This document shows positions 30,750-44,156 of a stretch of DNA of 50,314 nucleotides, in pieces. Each line of letters begins with the position of its first letter. Positions within the stretch are counted from its first letter, which is position 1. This DNA comes from Synergistaceae bacterium (lineage in GTDB: Bacteria > Synergistota > Synergistia > Synergistales > Aminobacteriaceae), in the NCBI GenBank assembly GCA_017444345.1, contig JAFSWW010000092.1, forward strand, positions 1 to 50,314, in the 5' to 3' direction. A program made the translations under genes and the position numbers. The notes beneath the pieces are model-generated. The model was not told the DNA's origin and did no database searches. It saw only the letters and a list, made by a program, of their open reading frames with translations.

Positions 30750-31220
30750 GTGAAATTTCCGTTATTTCCGTTTTTAATAAATATTCAGGATCGTGAAATT
30801 TTGATAGTCGGGGGCGGTCAAGTTGCTGCGAGGCGTGCAGATACTTTATTGAGGTGCGGCGCAAAAGTTACAGCTGTGAGTCCTTGTTTTATCGAGAAAT
30901 TCCCGCGTGAAGCCGTAAAAATTTGCCGAGAATTTATTATTAGTGATATAAGCAGAAAATTTTTATTTGTGATTGCTGCATCAGATAAGCGCGAAATTAA
31001 TAGACTCGTTCATGACACGGCAAAAAATTTTAATATCCCCGTAAATATTGCAGATTGTCAGAGTGAATGCGATTTCTATTTTCCGTCACTAATAAATTGC
31101 GAAAATATTTCAGTTAGTGTGAGCAGCGCAGGAGAATCAAGCAAACTGACTCGTAAATTGTCAGATAGACTCCGTAAAATTTGGCCGTTATGGGTTAATG
31201 ATGAGAGAAATTTTTTATAG
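30750..31220 (+). CDS. sirC: Precorrin-2 dehydrogenase-like protein (SirC/Met8 type), short
   Basis: SirC/Met8-type proteins oxidise precorrin-2 to sirohydrochlorin with NAD. The 156-residue protein has the N-terminal PLFPFLINIQDREILIVGGGQVAARRADTLLRCGAKVTAVSP, a Rossmann NAD motif, then LFVIAASDKREINRLVHDTA and the VNIADCQSECDFYFPSLINC active-site region. It starts at GTG 30750 after AAAGGGG. The typical enzyme runs to 200 residues or more; here the gene ends soon after SKLTRKLSDRLRKIWP, and its last 107 bases are the first unit of the following tandem repeat, so the end may be truncated or altered. No other sirohaem gene is nearby. Confidence 0.85.
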   Translation: MKFPLFPFLINIQDREILIVGGGQVAARRADTLLRCGAKVTAVSPCFIEKFPREAVKICREFIISDISRKFLFVIAASDKREINRLVHDTAKNFNIPVNIADCQSECDFYFPSLINCENISVSVSSAGESSKLTRKLSDRLRKIWPLWVNDERNFL

Positions 31221-31470
31221 CAAAATATAATTATTAGTGTGAGTAGTGCAGGAGAATCAAGCAAATTAACTCGTAAATTGTCAGATAGACTCCGGAAAAT
31301 TTGGCCTTCATGGGTTAATGATGAGAAAATTTTTTATAGCAAAATATAATTGTTAGTGTGAGCAGCGCAGGAGAATCAAGCAAATTAACTTGTAATTTAT
31401 CAGACAGATAGACTCCGGAAAAATTAGCCGTTATGACTCAATTATGAGAAAAATTTTTAGCTGTGAAATC
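31114..31470 (+). repeat. Three tandem copies of the sirC 3-prime end
   Basis: The sequence from TTAGTGTGAGCAGC to TATAGCAAAATATAATT occurs at 31114-31233 (the gene end), 31234-31352 and 31353-31470, with periods of 120 and 119 bases. Copies 1 and 2 are nearly identical; copy 3 is more diverged. Only copy 1 belongs to the gene. Translated, the copies repeat SVSSAGESSKLT and SDRLRKIWP. Confidence 0.92.
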
Positions 31471-31733
31471 TCGAAAAAATACAGAATAAATTTTTATAAC
31501 TTTCTCAAAGAATGCGGAATTACACCGATTTAGAGATTTTTTACTGTGCTATAATAGCCGGCATTGTTGAACTTGTGAATAAAATTTTAGTGAATGTTGA
31601 GTATTTTTCGCGGTATTTCCATATGTTATAATGCTTACGTTCAATGATTGAGAAAAATTTATTTATAGAGGGCTATCAAAATTTAGATGTCGTGATTGAG
31701 TAAAAGCGCGCGGCAGGTCGGGAGGAATATTTT
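31471..31733 (+). promoter_or_regulatory. Leader region of the LysM/M23 gene with two TATAAT boxes
   Basis: I see no gene here. Two perfect -10 boxes, TATAAT at 31550-31555 and 31627-31632, lie about 180 and 100 bases ahead of the next start; neither has a clear -35, so the second would depend on extended context (ATATGTTATAAT). Both are candidates for promoters of the 31734 operon. Confidence 0.45.
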
Positions 31734-36134
<4,401 letters not shown>

Positions 36135-37266
36135 TTATGCAAGATTCATACTCGTAGTGATTATTATTGCTGCGAGTAATTTTTTTTGCGCTTGTAAAAT
36201 TTTCGCCGAGCCTGACCCCTTCAATGACACAATAAGAATTCTCGAACGTTGGACGGCGACTCACTGGGGACAAGATTGTTTTGTCTGGATAGTTCATTAT
36301 CCTGAAGAGTTAATTAATCCATGGGTCGAATCTGAAGCAATCCGCACAGGAATGAGCCCATCACAGCAGCAAGCATACAAGGAAAATTTTATTTCTGAAT
36401 TACAGATTGACAAGTCAGAAACTTTTTTAATTAGCATTTACTCATTTGGAGTCAAGCCTGTAGATTTGAATCCCGTCCGTGATAATATTGCATTAATTCT
36501 TGATTCAGGTGAGAGAGTCAAGCCGACAAGATTCGATGCCTCACTTGAGAATCCTTCACGCGGAGTAATTCAGGGACTCGTTTTCTTCCCTAAACAAATT
36601 CGGAAAAATTATTCAGTCTCGTTAAATGGAATTGGCCGTAATGAGAGATTATTTACTTTTGCGCCATTAGAGACAGCCCCCGCCGTCATTCAAGAGCCAG
36701 CAAATAAACCTGAATTAGTAGTAGTGAATCTTCCTAAACGCGAGCCCGTAAAGAAGCCCACGCCCCCGAAAAAGCCGACTCCGCCCGCGATTCCTCCCAG
36801 ACCTATTAAGCCAATTTTTCAGGAAGAGTCCAGCGACATGGCAAATTTTGTGAATAATTTACAGGGACGCAGAAATAATAACACGAGTCAAGACAGCAAG
36901 CCCGGAAATAATAATTCACGGCAATTAAATAATAATACCGGTAATGCTTATTCGAGTCGCGAGGCAGTATTACGAAAATTTTTATCTCTATGGGCTATAG
37001 GTTCATATTCAGAAATGTATGATATGTTGTGTACCAGCTCAAAGAAAGTCATTTCACGTGATAATTTCGCGAAAGATGCCGCAAAAGCCTCCGACATGAG
37101 AGCAGCACTTAAGGGAGATTTTAATATTGACTGGGTAGGAGAAGAACGCGCAAAAGTTATAGCAGTACAGAAAACTTTAATATTTAGATCCGTCGTGAGC
37201 CGCACACTGGGAGTAATTCGCGAAGGATCTTCATGGAAAATAGTATGGTGAAAGGAGTAAATAAAT

Positions 37267-37926
37267 TTGCGTAAAAGTTTATTATTTGTGTTAATTTTTT
37301 TGTTGAGCGCGAGTCCTTTATTTGCCGAGAAAATTTCAGACGCTCAATTTATAAAGATTTGCGAAAACGGGACATCACAGGAAATTCTTGACTCTCTAAA
37401 GTCAGGAGCTAATCCCCGCGCAAAAGACGAACACGGCCAGAATGCTTTAATGTATGCAGTAAGAGGAAATATAACTCCTGAAATAATTAATGCTTTCTTG
37501 AATGCCGGAGTCGATATAAATTATAAAGCTGTTGAGGGCGAAACAGTTTTAATGATTGCCGCAGCTGTTAATAATAAACCTGAAATAATTAATACACTCT
37601 TGAAACTCGGCGCAGATGTCAACGCAGAAGATAAATACGGTAATACGGCTCTTATGTCGGCAGCAGCAGTTAATACTCCCGAAATAGTTAAAATTTTGCT
37701 GAATGCCGGAATTAAAGTCAACACGAAAAATTATCACGATTTGACACCTTTGATGTTTGCAGCCTCGAATACTAAATATCAGGAAATAATAAATATTTTA
37801 CTTGACTCCGGTGCAGATGTGAAAATCCGCGATAAATCCGGAAAAATGGCAGTTGATTATGCCCGCGAAAATGAGAATCTCAAAGGCTCTGACGCGTTAG
37901 GACGTTTGGAAGAATTAAGCAAATGA
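37267..37926 (+). CDS. Exported ankyrin-repeat protein
   Basis: The start is TTG 37267 after AAAGGAG. A signal peptide (KSLLFVLIFLLSASPLFA) is followed by five ankyrin repeats with typical turns: GANPRAKDEHGQNALMYAVRG, GVDINYKAVEGETVLMIAAAV, GADVNAEDKYGNTALMSAAAV, GIKVNTKNYHDLTPLMFAAS and GADVKIRDKSGKMAVDYAR. Such proteins bind other proteins. It overlaps the lptC-like gene by 4 bases (ATGA), so it may be a periplasmic helper of the LPS export system or simply cotranscribed with it. Confidence 0.9.
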   Translation: MRKSLLFVLIFLLSASPLFAEKISDAQFIKICENGTSQEILDSLKSGANPRAKDEHGQNALMYAVRGNITPEIINAFLNAGVDINYKAVEGETVLMIAAAVNNKPEIINTLLKLGADVNAEDKYGNTALMSAAAVNTPEIVKILLNAGIKVNTKNYHDLTPLMFAASNTKYQEIINILLDSGADVKIRDKSGKMAVDYARENENLKGSDALGRLEELSK

Positions 37927-38480
37927 AATTTTCACTCACAAAACTTATAGTAGCTAGTTTCTTTCTTGGCTTTGTCGTGTTAGTTCGCTTTGCATGGCGG
38001 GACATGAATCTAAATATAGATTTCTTGCGCGAGAGTCTCGAAAATTTGCCCGGCATAGTCATGGAAAATATTAATTTCTCCCGCGAAATTTCCGGCGACA
38101 TGTGGCGTATAAAGATTCCCTATTTAGATCGCGAAGAAGATATTATAAACGTGAAATCTCTTGACATCAGGCGCGAGTTAAAATCCGGCGGCGAGTGGTA
38201 TTTTTTCGGGCGTGAAGGTGCTTACTATCACGAAAAGAAGGCCGCGAGTCTTCTCGGTTTGCTGGGAACTCTTGACACAGGACAGCGAGTCTGGAATCTT
38301 GAGAGCCCCCGTCTTAACTGGCAGGAAAAAAATAATACTTTCTCATTTCCTGAAGGATTCACGATTTATGACGATGAATTTATGCTGACGACTCCAAATG
38401 CGAGCATGGATGAAAGCGGCGTGATATTATTAGAGCAAGGAGGAGTAATCCAATGGCTAAAACCTTTAGAACAATATTGA
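37923..38480 (+). CDS. lptC: LptC-like lipopolysaccharide export protein
   Basis: The 185-residue protein has an N-terminal membrane anchor (FSLTKLIVASFFLGFVVLVRFAW) and a periplasmic part of about 150 residues with the stacked beta-strand rhythm of the LptC/OstA fold (ENINFSREISGDMWRIKIPYL, then RRELKSGGEWYFFGREGAYYH). The call rests mainly on size, topology and its position directly before an LptD-like gene, with which it overlaps by 28 bases. LptC carries LPS from the inner-membrane ABC transporter to LptA. LptA and LptB are not in the window. Confidence 0.75.
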   Translation: MKFSLTKLIVASFFLGFVVLVRFAWRDMNLNIDFLRESLENLPGIVMENINFSREISGDMWRIKIPYLDREEDIINVKSLDIRRELKSGGEWYFFGREGAYYHEKKAASLLGLLGTLDTGQRVWNLESPRLNWQEKNNTFSFPEGFTIYDDEFMLTTPNASMDESGVILLEQGGVIQWLKPLEQY

Positions 38481-40153
38481 TAATTTGCATAATAATTTTT
38501 TCTTGCTGTGAAATAAATGCCGCTGAAGATGAGCAGGATTCAGCACCTGTAACACCTGAGACTGAATCAGCTCCCGAAAAAGTTACGTTAAATGCTGATA
38601 GAGTTTCATTCAATGACGAGACAGGGCACGCACTCGCTGAAGGCCGGGCAGTCCTGCAATATAATAATACGTCAATAATGGCCGAACGAATCGAATACGA
38701 CGCAGATACTCAAAAAATTCAAGCTATGCCTTTACCCGGTGAAAAAGTTGTATTAAAGCAGGAAGATAGAATTTTACGCGGGGATCAATTAAATTATGAC
38801 TTGAACACTAAAGAAGGAATCTTAACCGGAGCAGCTACTAAAATCGGCATAGGCGACAACGGCGGAGTTCTTTACGTTCACGGTCAAGATATAGAAGTCA
38901 TCCCGTGGGATCTTGCACATGAACGCGGGCTCGTTCGGGGGACTCCTGAAGATTATTTTGTGCGGTGGCATCATGTTAAGCTAACGACTTGTAAATTAGA
39001 TCACCCTCATTACAGGCTCGAGTCAAAAATTATTACGTTTGTACCCGGAAAAAGAATTATCGCAAAACGTCCGCGAGTCTATTTAGGCAACACTTATTTA
39101 TTTACTTCACCGCTTGATTATGTCTTGAGACTTGAACGCAGAGAGATCGGTTATGCTTTCCTGCCATATTTCCAACGGAGCGACACTAAAGGCTCAGGCG
39201 GGGGAATGTCAAGCATGTTAGGCTGGGAGACCGGCTCAATTGCATTAGGACTCTCATGGGCTCGTAAATCAGGCTGGGAGTATCGTGTAGAAATCGAGCA
39301 GGAATTAAGCGATAAATTTTCTATCAAGGTCGGAGCCGAACGCACTTGGAATGATTTATGGCAAGAAAGACTCTGGCATCCCTACGGCTCATTAATTTAT
39401 CACTATAACGGCTGGCAGGCTGAACTAAAATGGAGTCATAATGAATACGTCGAGGAACAGAAAGACGCATTTACTCAATATAAAGGCCGAGTCGACCGTG
39501 AACCTGAATTTTACATTTATGCTCCGTGGTTCAAGAGTTCGACTCATACATGGTCAAGAATTTATGCCTCATACGGAAGCTATAAAGAATTAATATACGG
39601 CTACCCTAAAAGCAGCACTGTATCAAGATTTGGACTTGGCCTGCGGTCTTATTTCGAGTTACCAATCGGCGAGACTACTTTATTTTCTGATACTAAGGCT
39701 GAAGCGTGGCTTTATGATCACGATCATAGAGACATGGAAATGTTACGAACTTTTGCGGGCATTAAATATAATTTAGGTGCGTTAGAATTAGGAACAGGCT
39801 ACGAGCGTCAATTTGTCTGGGGAGAAAGTGCTATGTACTGGGATCAATATTATAATCTTGAGAGAATTCACCAGAAAATTAGATTCCCCGTCGGACGTGA
39901 AATTTATCTTGCTGTCAGGGGCAGTTATGATCTAAAGGCTTCAATGGTTGACAAGATGATTTATAGTATTCAATGGGTTACGGATTGTATGTTATGGGAT
40001 CTGCATTACAAGAATGAGCGCACATATGGCGGAAATGATAGTTTAGGCCTGACAATCTCGATTAATGCCTACCCGGATTCTAACGTGTCATTCGGACAAA
40101 AGCGCGACGTTGACCCGTTTATAAGGCCAAGCGAAATTCCCAAGAATAAATAA
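38453..40153 (+). CDS. lptD: LptD/OstA-like outer-membrane LPS assembly protein
   Basis: The 566-residue protein has a signal peptide (TILIICIIIFSCCEINA), an N-terminal OstA-type domain (KVTLNADRVSFNDETGHALAEGRAVLQYNNTSIMAERIEYDADTQ) and a long C-terminal region of alternating aromatic strands, likely the beta-barrel (WEYRVEIEQELSDKFSIKVGAERTWNDLW). A CKLDHPHYRLESK motif matches the family's conserved D-P-H-Y-x-L. At 566 residues it is shorter than Proteobacterial LptD (about 780). It overlaps lptC. It shows that this organism has an outer membrane. Confidence 0.82.
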   Translation: MAKTFRTILIICIIIFSCCEINAAEDEQDSAPVTPETESAPEKVTLNADRVSFNDETGHALAEGRAVLQYNNTSIMAERIEYDADTQKIQAMPLPGEKVVLKQEDRILRGDQLNYDLNTKEGILTGAATKIGIGDNGGVLYVHGQDIEVIPWDLAHERGLVRGTPEDYFVRWHHVKLTTCKLDHPHYRLESKIITFVPGKRIIAKRPRVYLGNTYLFTSPLDYVLRLERREIGYAFLPYFQRSDTKGSGGGMSSMLGWETGSIALGLSWARKSGWEYRVEIEQELSDKFSIKVGAERTWNDLWQERLWHPYGSLIYHYNGWQAELKWSHNEYVEEQKDAFTQYKGRVDREPEFYIYAPWFKSSTHTWSRIYASYGSYKELIYGYPKSSTVSRFGLGLRSYFELPIGETTLFSDTKAEAWLYDHDHRDMEMLRTFAGIKYNLGALELGTGYERQFVWGESAMYWDQYYNLERIHQKIRFPVGREIYLAVRGSYDLKASMVDKMIYSIQWVTDCMLWDLHYKNERTYGGNDSLGLTISINAYPDSNVSFGQKRDVDPFIRPSEIPKNK

Positions 40154-40177
40154 ATTTTTATGGAAGGTTGTGCGAAA

Positions 40178-41008
40178 ATGTTTTTATGTTACATTGACGG
40201 AAAATTTGTTAAACCTGAAGACGCAAAATTACCGATTTCAGATTTAATCATTCAGCGCGGAGTCGGAGTCTTTGAGGCTCTTGCATCACATAATTTGAAG
40301 CCTTTAATGCTTACTCCGCATATGACAAGATTTGTTAACAGCGCAAAGAGTTCAGGAATCGCAAATATTCCCGACGTTGAATTCATGAAAAATATAGTCC
40401 GTGAAGGAATCAAGAAAATCGGCCGTGATGTCAGAGTCAGAACTTTTTTGACGGGCGGAGATAATTTCGATTCAGAAAAAAATTGCTTTACTGAACCGAG
40501 ATTTTTTGCTATATTCGATGAAGCAAATTTTTTAACTCCTGAAGATTTTGAGAGAGGTGTAATTCTTGAGCCTGTACCATTGGGCCGAGATGATCCCTCA
40601 GTAAAGAGTGTTGATTATCGTATGACATTCAAGCTCCCGGCCGGAGTAAGCGACGTATTATATTGTCCAAACGGTGAAATCACGGAAGCAGGACACAGCA
40701 ATTTTTATTTAGTCCTGAAGGATGATACGATTGTAACAGCTCCATTATCGCGGGTCTTGAAAGGTACGACGAGGGACGGAGCATTAGAACTCGCAAAATC
40801 AGCAGGGATCAAAATAGAAGAACGCTGCCCCCTATGGTCAGAACTTGCAAGCGAGAAGGCAGCCGAGGCATTTGTTACAGGAAGTATAAAAATGGTCGTC
40901 CCAGTCGTGAAAGTCGGCGGCATTACTTTAGGAGACGGCAGACCGGGCAAAGTTACACGCAAAATCGCTGACCTATACGCTAAAAATTTAGACAGGTGGC
41001 TTGAATAA
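40178..41008 (+). CDS. Class IV aminotransferase (branched-chain or D-amino acid type)
   Basis: The protein begins MFLCYIDGKFVKPEDAKLPISD; I start at ATG 40178 with GGAAGG 10 bases upstream, not at ATG 40160. It has the fold-IV RGVGVFEAL segment, the Lys of VKSVDYRMTF as the probable PLP lysine, the GEITEAGHSNFYLV signature and a C-terminal TRDGALELA helix. Members include branched-chain and D-alanine aminotransferases and 4-amino-4-deoxychorismate lyase; the sequence alone does not distinguish them. Its position just before ptb suggests amino acid breakdown. The downstream hairpin may end a transcript. Confidence 0.85.
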   Translation: MFLCYIDGKFVKPEDAKLPISDLIIQRGVGVFEALASHNLKPLMLTPHMTRFVNSAKSSGIANIPDVEFMKNIVREGIKKIGRDVRVRTFLTGGDNFDSEKNCFTEPRFFAIFDEANFLTPEDFERGVILEPVPLGRDDPSVKSVDYRMTFKLPAGVSDVLYCPNGEITEAGHSNFYLVLKDDTIVTAPLSRVLKGTTRDGALELAKSAGIKIEERCPLWSELASEKAAEAFVTGSIKMVVPVVKVGGITLGDGRPGKVTRKIADLYAKNLDRWLE

Positions 41009-41017
41009 CGGCAACAC

Positions 41018-41050
41018 CTCCGGGAATTTGAGCCGGAGTCATAATAAAAT
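41018..41050 (+). terminator. Hairpin after the aminotransferase gene
   Basis: CTCCGG (41018-41023) pairs with CCGGAG (41033-41038) across a 9-base loop and is followed by TCATAATAAAATTTTTA; the T-run is poor and late, so termination may be partial. Confidence 0.5.
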
Positions 41051-41080
41051 TTTTACATAATAGGAGGTTTATTTATCTTT

Positions 41081-42013
41081 ATGGAACAGATTCGATCATT
41101 ATCACAGTTAATCGAGGACGCTACGAAATTATGCGCTGATAAAGGCCGTAAAAGAATTTCCGTAGCAATGGCAGAAGACGCGGGACTCATTTCAGCAATC
41201 GAGGACGCCCGCAAAATGGGACTCATTGAGGCTACACTCGTGGGCAATCCCGACAAAGTCAAAGAGTGTATCGCAGAAGCAGGCGCATCAGAATCAAGTT
41301 ATCACATTATCCCCGAAACTAGCGAGCCCAAGTGCGGAATCGTGGCAGTTACTGAAGTCTCAGAAGGCCGGGCAGATATTTATATGAAGGGTCAGCTTCA
41401 CACGGATCACTTCCTTAGAGGCATGTTAAACAAGGAAGTCGGACTCAGAGTCGGCAAGAATGCTATTTCTCATTGTTATTTCCACTCAATACCGGGCTAT
41501 GACAGAATAATTTTTATTGCTGATGGAGCATTTAACATGTACCCGGATTTAAAGATGAAGGCCGATATTGTGCAGAATACCGTAAATTTTGCGCGTTCAC
41601 TCGGAGTCGAGCTCCCGAAAGTAGCATGTCTCGCAGCCGTTGAAATGGTAAATCCTGATATGCCCTGCACTCTTGACGCTACGGCACTCGTACAAATGAA
41701 CGCACGCGGACAGATTAAAAATTGTGTAGTTGACGGACCTCTCGCACTCGATAACGCAATCAACGAGGAAGCCGCGAAAATCAAGCACATTAAATCACCA
41801 GTCGCAGGCCACGCAGATATTTTGATGGTGCCTCAAATTGAAGTAGGTAACGCGCTCGCAAAATCGATAAGTTTCTTTGCTAAGGGCAGTGAGACAGCAG
41901 GATTAATTATCGGTGCAAAGGCTCCAGTCGTCTTAACAAGCAGAGCAGACTCACCCAGAGCAAAATTATTATCAATAGCAGGGGCTGTAATGTTAGCTCA
42001 TCATCAGGGCTAA
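41081..42013 (+). CDS. ptb: Phosphate butyryltransferase-like acyltransferase
   Basis: Ptb moves an acyl group between CoA and phosphate; with a kinase it yields ATP and a short-chain fatty acid. The 310-residue protein matches the Pta/Ptb family, with KRISVAMAEDAGLISAIEDARK at the start, the IYMKGQLHTDHFLRGMLNK and ADILMVPQIEVGNALAKS stretches and the final TSRADSPRAKLLSIAGAV. Ptb is favoured over phosphate acetyltransferase from the length and those motifs. No butyrate kinase follows. The AGGAGG site is 13 bases from the ATG, longer than usual. Confidence 0.85.
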   Translation: MEQIRSLSQLIEDATKLCADKGRKRISVAMAEDAGLISAIEDARKMGLIEATLVGNPDKVKECIAEAGASESSYHIIPETSEPKCGIVAVTEVSEGRADIYMKGQLHTDHFLRGMLNKEVGLRVGKNAISHCYFHSIPGYDRIIFIADGAFNMYPDLKMKADIVQNTVNFARSLGVELPKVACLAAVEMVNPDMPCTLDATALVQMNARGQIKNCVVDGPLALDNAINEEAAKIKHIKSPVAGHADILMVPQIEVGNALAKSISFFAKGSETAGLIIGAKAPVVLTSRADSPRAKLLSIAGAVMLAHHQG

Positions 42014-42046
42014 ATTATTTATATTTTATAGGGAGGATTCACTATA

Positions 42047-43024
42047 ATGAAAAAAGTATTAGCACTCGCGCTCGTTCTTTCTTGTGTATTTGCCGGAGCA
42101 GCATCCGCAAAAGTTACGCTTGTTTATGCAGAAGTCAACCCGCTTGACTCAATCGTCGGACAAACTGGAACATTTTTCAAGAACAAAGTTGAAGAACTCT
42201 CAAAAGGTGAAGTCGTCATCGATATTCAGGCCGGCGGCGTACTCGGTTCAGAAGCTCAGGTTTTAGACGGAATCCTTGGCGGCGGCGACACAATCGACAT
42301 GTCAAGAATTTCAGCATTTGCCCTCACAAGTTACGGCTGTCAGAAAGCTATGTTATTATCAATTCCCTATACTTTTGTGAGCCGTGAACATTTCTGGAAG
42401 TTCGCAAATAGTGAACTCGCTGCGGAATTTTTAGCAGAACCTCATGTAATCGGACTCCCATTAAGAGGCATTTGCTACGGTGAAGAGGGATTCAGACATT
42501 TCTTCTTTAAGGAAAAAGTCGGCGGCTTAAGCGATGTTAAAGGCAAAAAGATTCGTGTATCAGATGACCCTGTTATGACCGGAATGGTCAGCAATCTCGG
42601 CGCAAATCCTACAGTTGTAACTTATACGGAACTCTACAGCGCATTACAGACCGGAGTTACTGACGGTGCCGAGCAGCCCATCGCAAATTACAGATCTAAT
42701 GCATTCTCAGAAGTTGCCCCGAATTTATTGCTTGACGGACATACACTCGGAGCTATTCAGATTGTTATAGCTGACTCAGGCTGGAATAAACTTAATGATC
42801 AGCAGCGCGCTTGGATCATGGAAGCAGGGAAGGCAACCCAGCAATTTAATGCGCAGTTATCAGCCGGTGAAGAAGCAAAAGTGTTAGACCTTCTCCGCAA
42901 AGACGGCGTAACAGTTGTAGACGTTCCCGACAAAACCGAATGGGTTAAGGCATGCCAGCCCACTATTCAAGCAAATACAGCAAGTCAGGCCGAACTCTAT
43001 AAGAAAATCGTAGACATGCAATAA
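42047..43024 (+). CDS. dctP: TRAP transporter solute-binding protein (DctP family)
   Basis: A signal peptide (KKVLALALVLSCVFAGAASA) is followed by the periplasmic DctP fold, with VTLVYAEVNPLDSIVGQTGTFFKNKVEELSKGEV at the start, the VKGKKIRVSDDPVMTGMVSNLGANPTVV stretch and the conserved Arg in that region, which binds the substrate carboxylate. It delivers an organic or keto acid to the DctQM membrane complex encoded downstream. The strong site AGGGAGG precedes the ATG. A hairpin after its stop may keep its level above that of the membrane genes. Confidence 0.93.
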   Translation: MKKVLALALVLSCVFAGAASAKVTLVYAEVNPLDSIVGQTGTFFKNKVEELSKGEVVIDIQAGGVLGSEAQVLDGILGGGDTIDMSRISAFALTSYGCQKAMLLSIPYTFVSREHFWKFANSELAAEFLAEPHVIGLPLRGICYGEEGFRHFFFKEKVGGLSDVKGKKIRVSDDPVMTGMVSNLGANPTVVTYTELYSALQTGVTDGAEQPIANYRSNAFSEVAPNLLLDGHTLGAIQIVIADSGWNKLNDQQRAWIMEAGKATQQFNAQLSAGEEAKVLDLLRKDGVTVVDVPDKTEWVKACQPTIQANTASQAELYKKIVDMQ

Positions 43025-43039
43025 GATTTAATATTTCAG

Positions 43040-43075
43040 CGGGAGGAGTTAATAAAATTTCTCCCGTTTAATTTA
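43040..43075 (+). terminator. Intercistronic hairpin between dctP and dctQ
   Basis: CGGGAG (43040-43045) pairs with CTCCCG (43061-43066), followed by TTTAATTTAT. Such sites commonly cause partial termination or stabilise the upstream message, raising binding-protein output over the permease. The lead-in TTTCAG matches two other hairpins in the window. Confidence 0.6.
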
Positions 43076-43146
43076 TGAGAGTGATTTAATTTTCCAGATT
43101 AAATTATTAGATTATTAGATTATCAGAAGGGAATGACTAAATAATT

Positions 43147-43683
43147 ATGCGCGGATTCTTTAAAGCAATTTCATTAATAAGGCCGCTATATGACATCACG
43201 GATAAATTAGTTATGTTAATCTGCAAATTATTATTAGTTGCTGACATCGTAATAACTTCAATGTCCGTTGCAGGGCGTTATATCGAATGGATTCCCGATC
43301 CTGCGTGGAGTGAGCAAATGGTATTAACATTTATGGTATATATGGCGGTCTTGTCTGCTACACTAGCAATTCGCCGCCGTGCTCATATAAGAATGACGGC
43401 ATTTGATAAATATTTACCCGACGGGCTTGTGAAATTTCTTGATTTAGTAGCTGATATAGCAGTCTTTGCACTGGGTATTGTAATGCTCGTTTATGGCATT
43501 AAAGTATGTCAATCGCCTTTGGCAAGATTCGGACGCTATGAATCAATCCCGACATTGAGCCGAGTTTGGATGTATCTGCCGATTCCCATTGCGGGCGGAA
43601 GTATGGCAATTTTTGAGCTTGAACAGATTTTCATGAGACTTGAAGAAATCTTTGTCCCTAAGGAAGAGAAAGCAGCAATATAA
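43147..43683 (+). CDS. dctQ: TRAP transporter small membrane subunit (DctQ)
   Basis: The 178-residue protein has four membrane segments (for example KLVMLICKLLLVADIVITSMSV and VADIAVFALGIVMLVYGIK) with the DctQ pattern, W-SEQMVLTFMVYMAVLSATLAIRRRAHIRM in the middle and SRVWMYLPIPIAGGSMAIFELEQI near the end. It joins DctM to form the transporter core. AGGAGGT follows its stop and serves the ankyrin gene. Between it and dctM lies that ankyrin gene instead of the usual direct junction. Confidence 0.92.
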   Translation: MRGFFKAISLIRPLYDITDKLVMLICKLLLVADIVITSMSVAGRYIEWIPDPAWSEQMVLTFMVYMAVLSATLAIRRRAHIRMTAFDKYLPDGLVKFLDLVADIAVFALGIVMLVYGIKVCQSPLARFGRYESIPTLSRVWMYLPIPIAGGSMAIFELEQIFMRLEEIFVPKEEKAAI

Positions 43684-43704
43684 ATAAAATAAGGAGGTCA
43701 CGAA

Positions 43705-44154
43705 ATGAAAAAATTTACTCTCGCATTTGTATTAATACTCGTAATTGCTTCATGTGCTTATGCGAGTCCTACGAGCGATCTATTTCGAGCAGTAAAGAAC
43801 GAACATTCAACACCTCAAGACGTGCGAATTCCCATAAGACAAGGGGCAGAACTCAATCACAGGAATAATAACGGCTGGACTCCTTTGGACTTGGCCGCAA
43901 TGAATCCAAATTCCGACGTGATTTATACTTTCCTGAAAGAGGGCGATCAGGAAATAAGAATTAACATGCGTGACGAATACGGCAACACAGCCCTAATGAA
44001 AGCAGCTTATTATAATGACAATCCCGAAGTCGTGAAAATCTTAATTGATTTTGGAGCAGATGTTAATATTCAGAACGACAACGGGCAGACAGCTATTGAT
44101 TTCGCAAGAAATGAAGAAATAAAGCAAATAATTCTTGATGCAGCAGGTGAATAA
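43705..44154 (+). CDS. Exported ankyrin-repeat protein inside the TRAP operon
   Basis: The 149-residue protein has a signal peptide (KKFTLAFVLILVIASCAYA) and about three ankyrin repeats: GAELNHRNNNGWTPLDLAAMN, INMRDEYGNTALMKAAYY and GADVNIQNDNGQTAIDFAR. It has a good site (AAGGAGGT) and ends 2 bases before dctM. Its presence between dctQ and dctM is unusual and suggests that it acts with the transporter in the periplasm, but no direct evidence exists. It resembles the ankyrin protein at 37267. Confidence 0.9.
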   Translation: MKKFTLAFVLILVIASCAYASPTSDLFRAVKNEHSTPQDVRIPIRQGAELNHRNNNGWTPLDLAAMNPNSDVIYTFLKEGDQEIRINMRDEYGNTALMKAAYYNDNPEVVKILIDFGADVNIQNDNGQTAIDFARNEEIKQIILDAAGE

Positions 44155-44156
44155 AA

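Noticed and set aside
31114-31470. Possible CRISPR array
   Set aside because: The 120-base repeats are contiguous with no unique spacers, and they are copies of a gene end.
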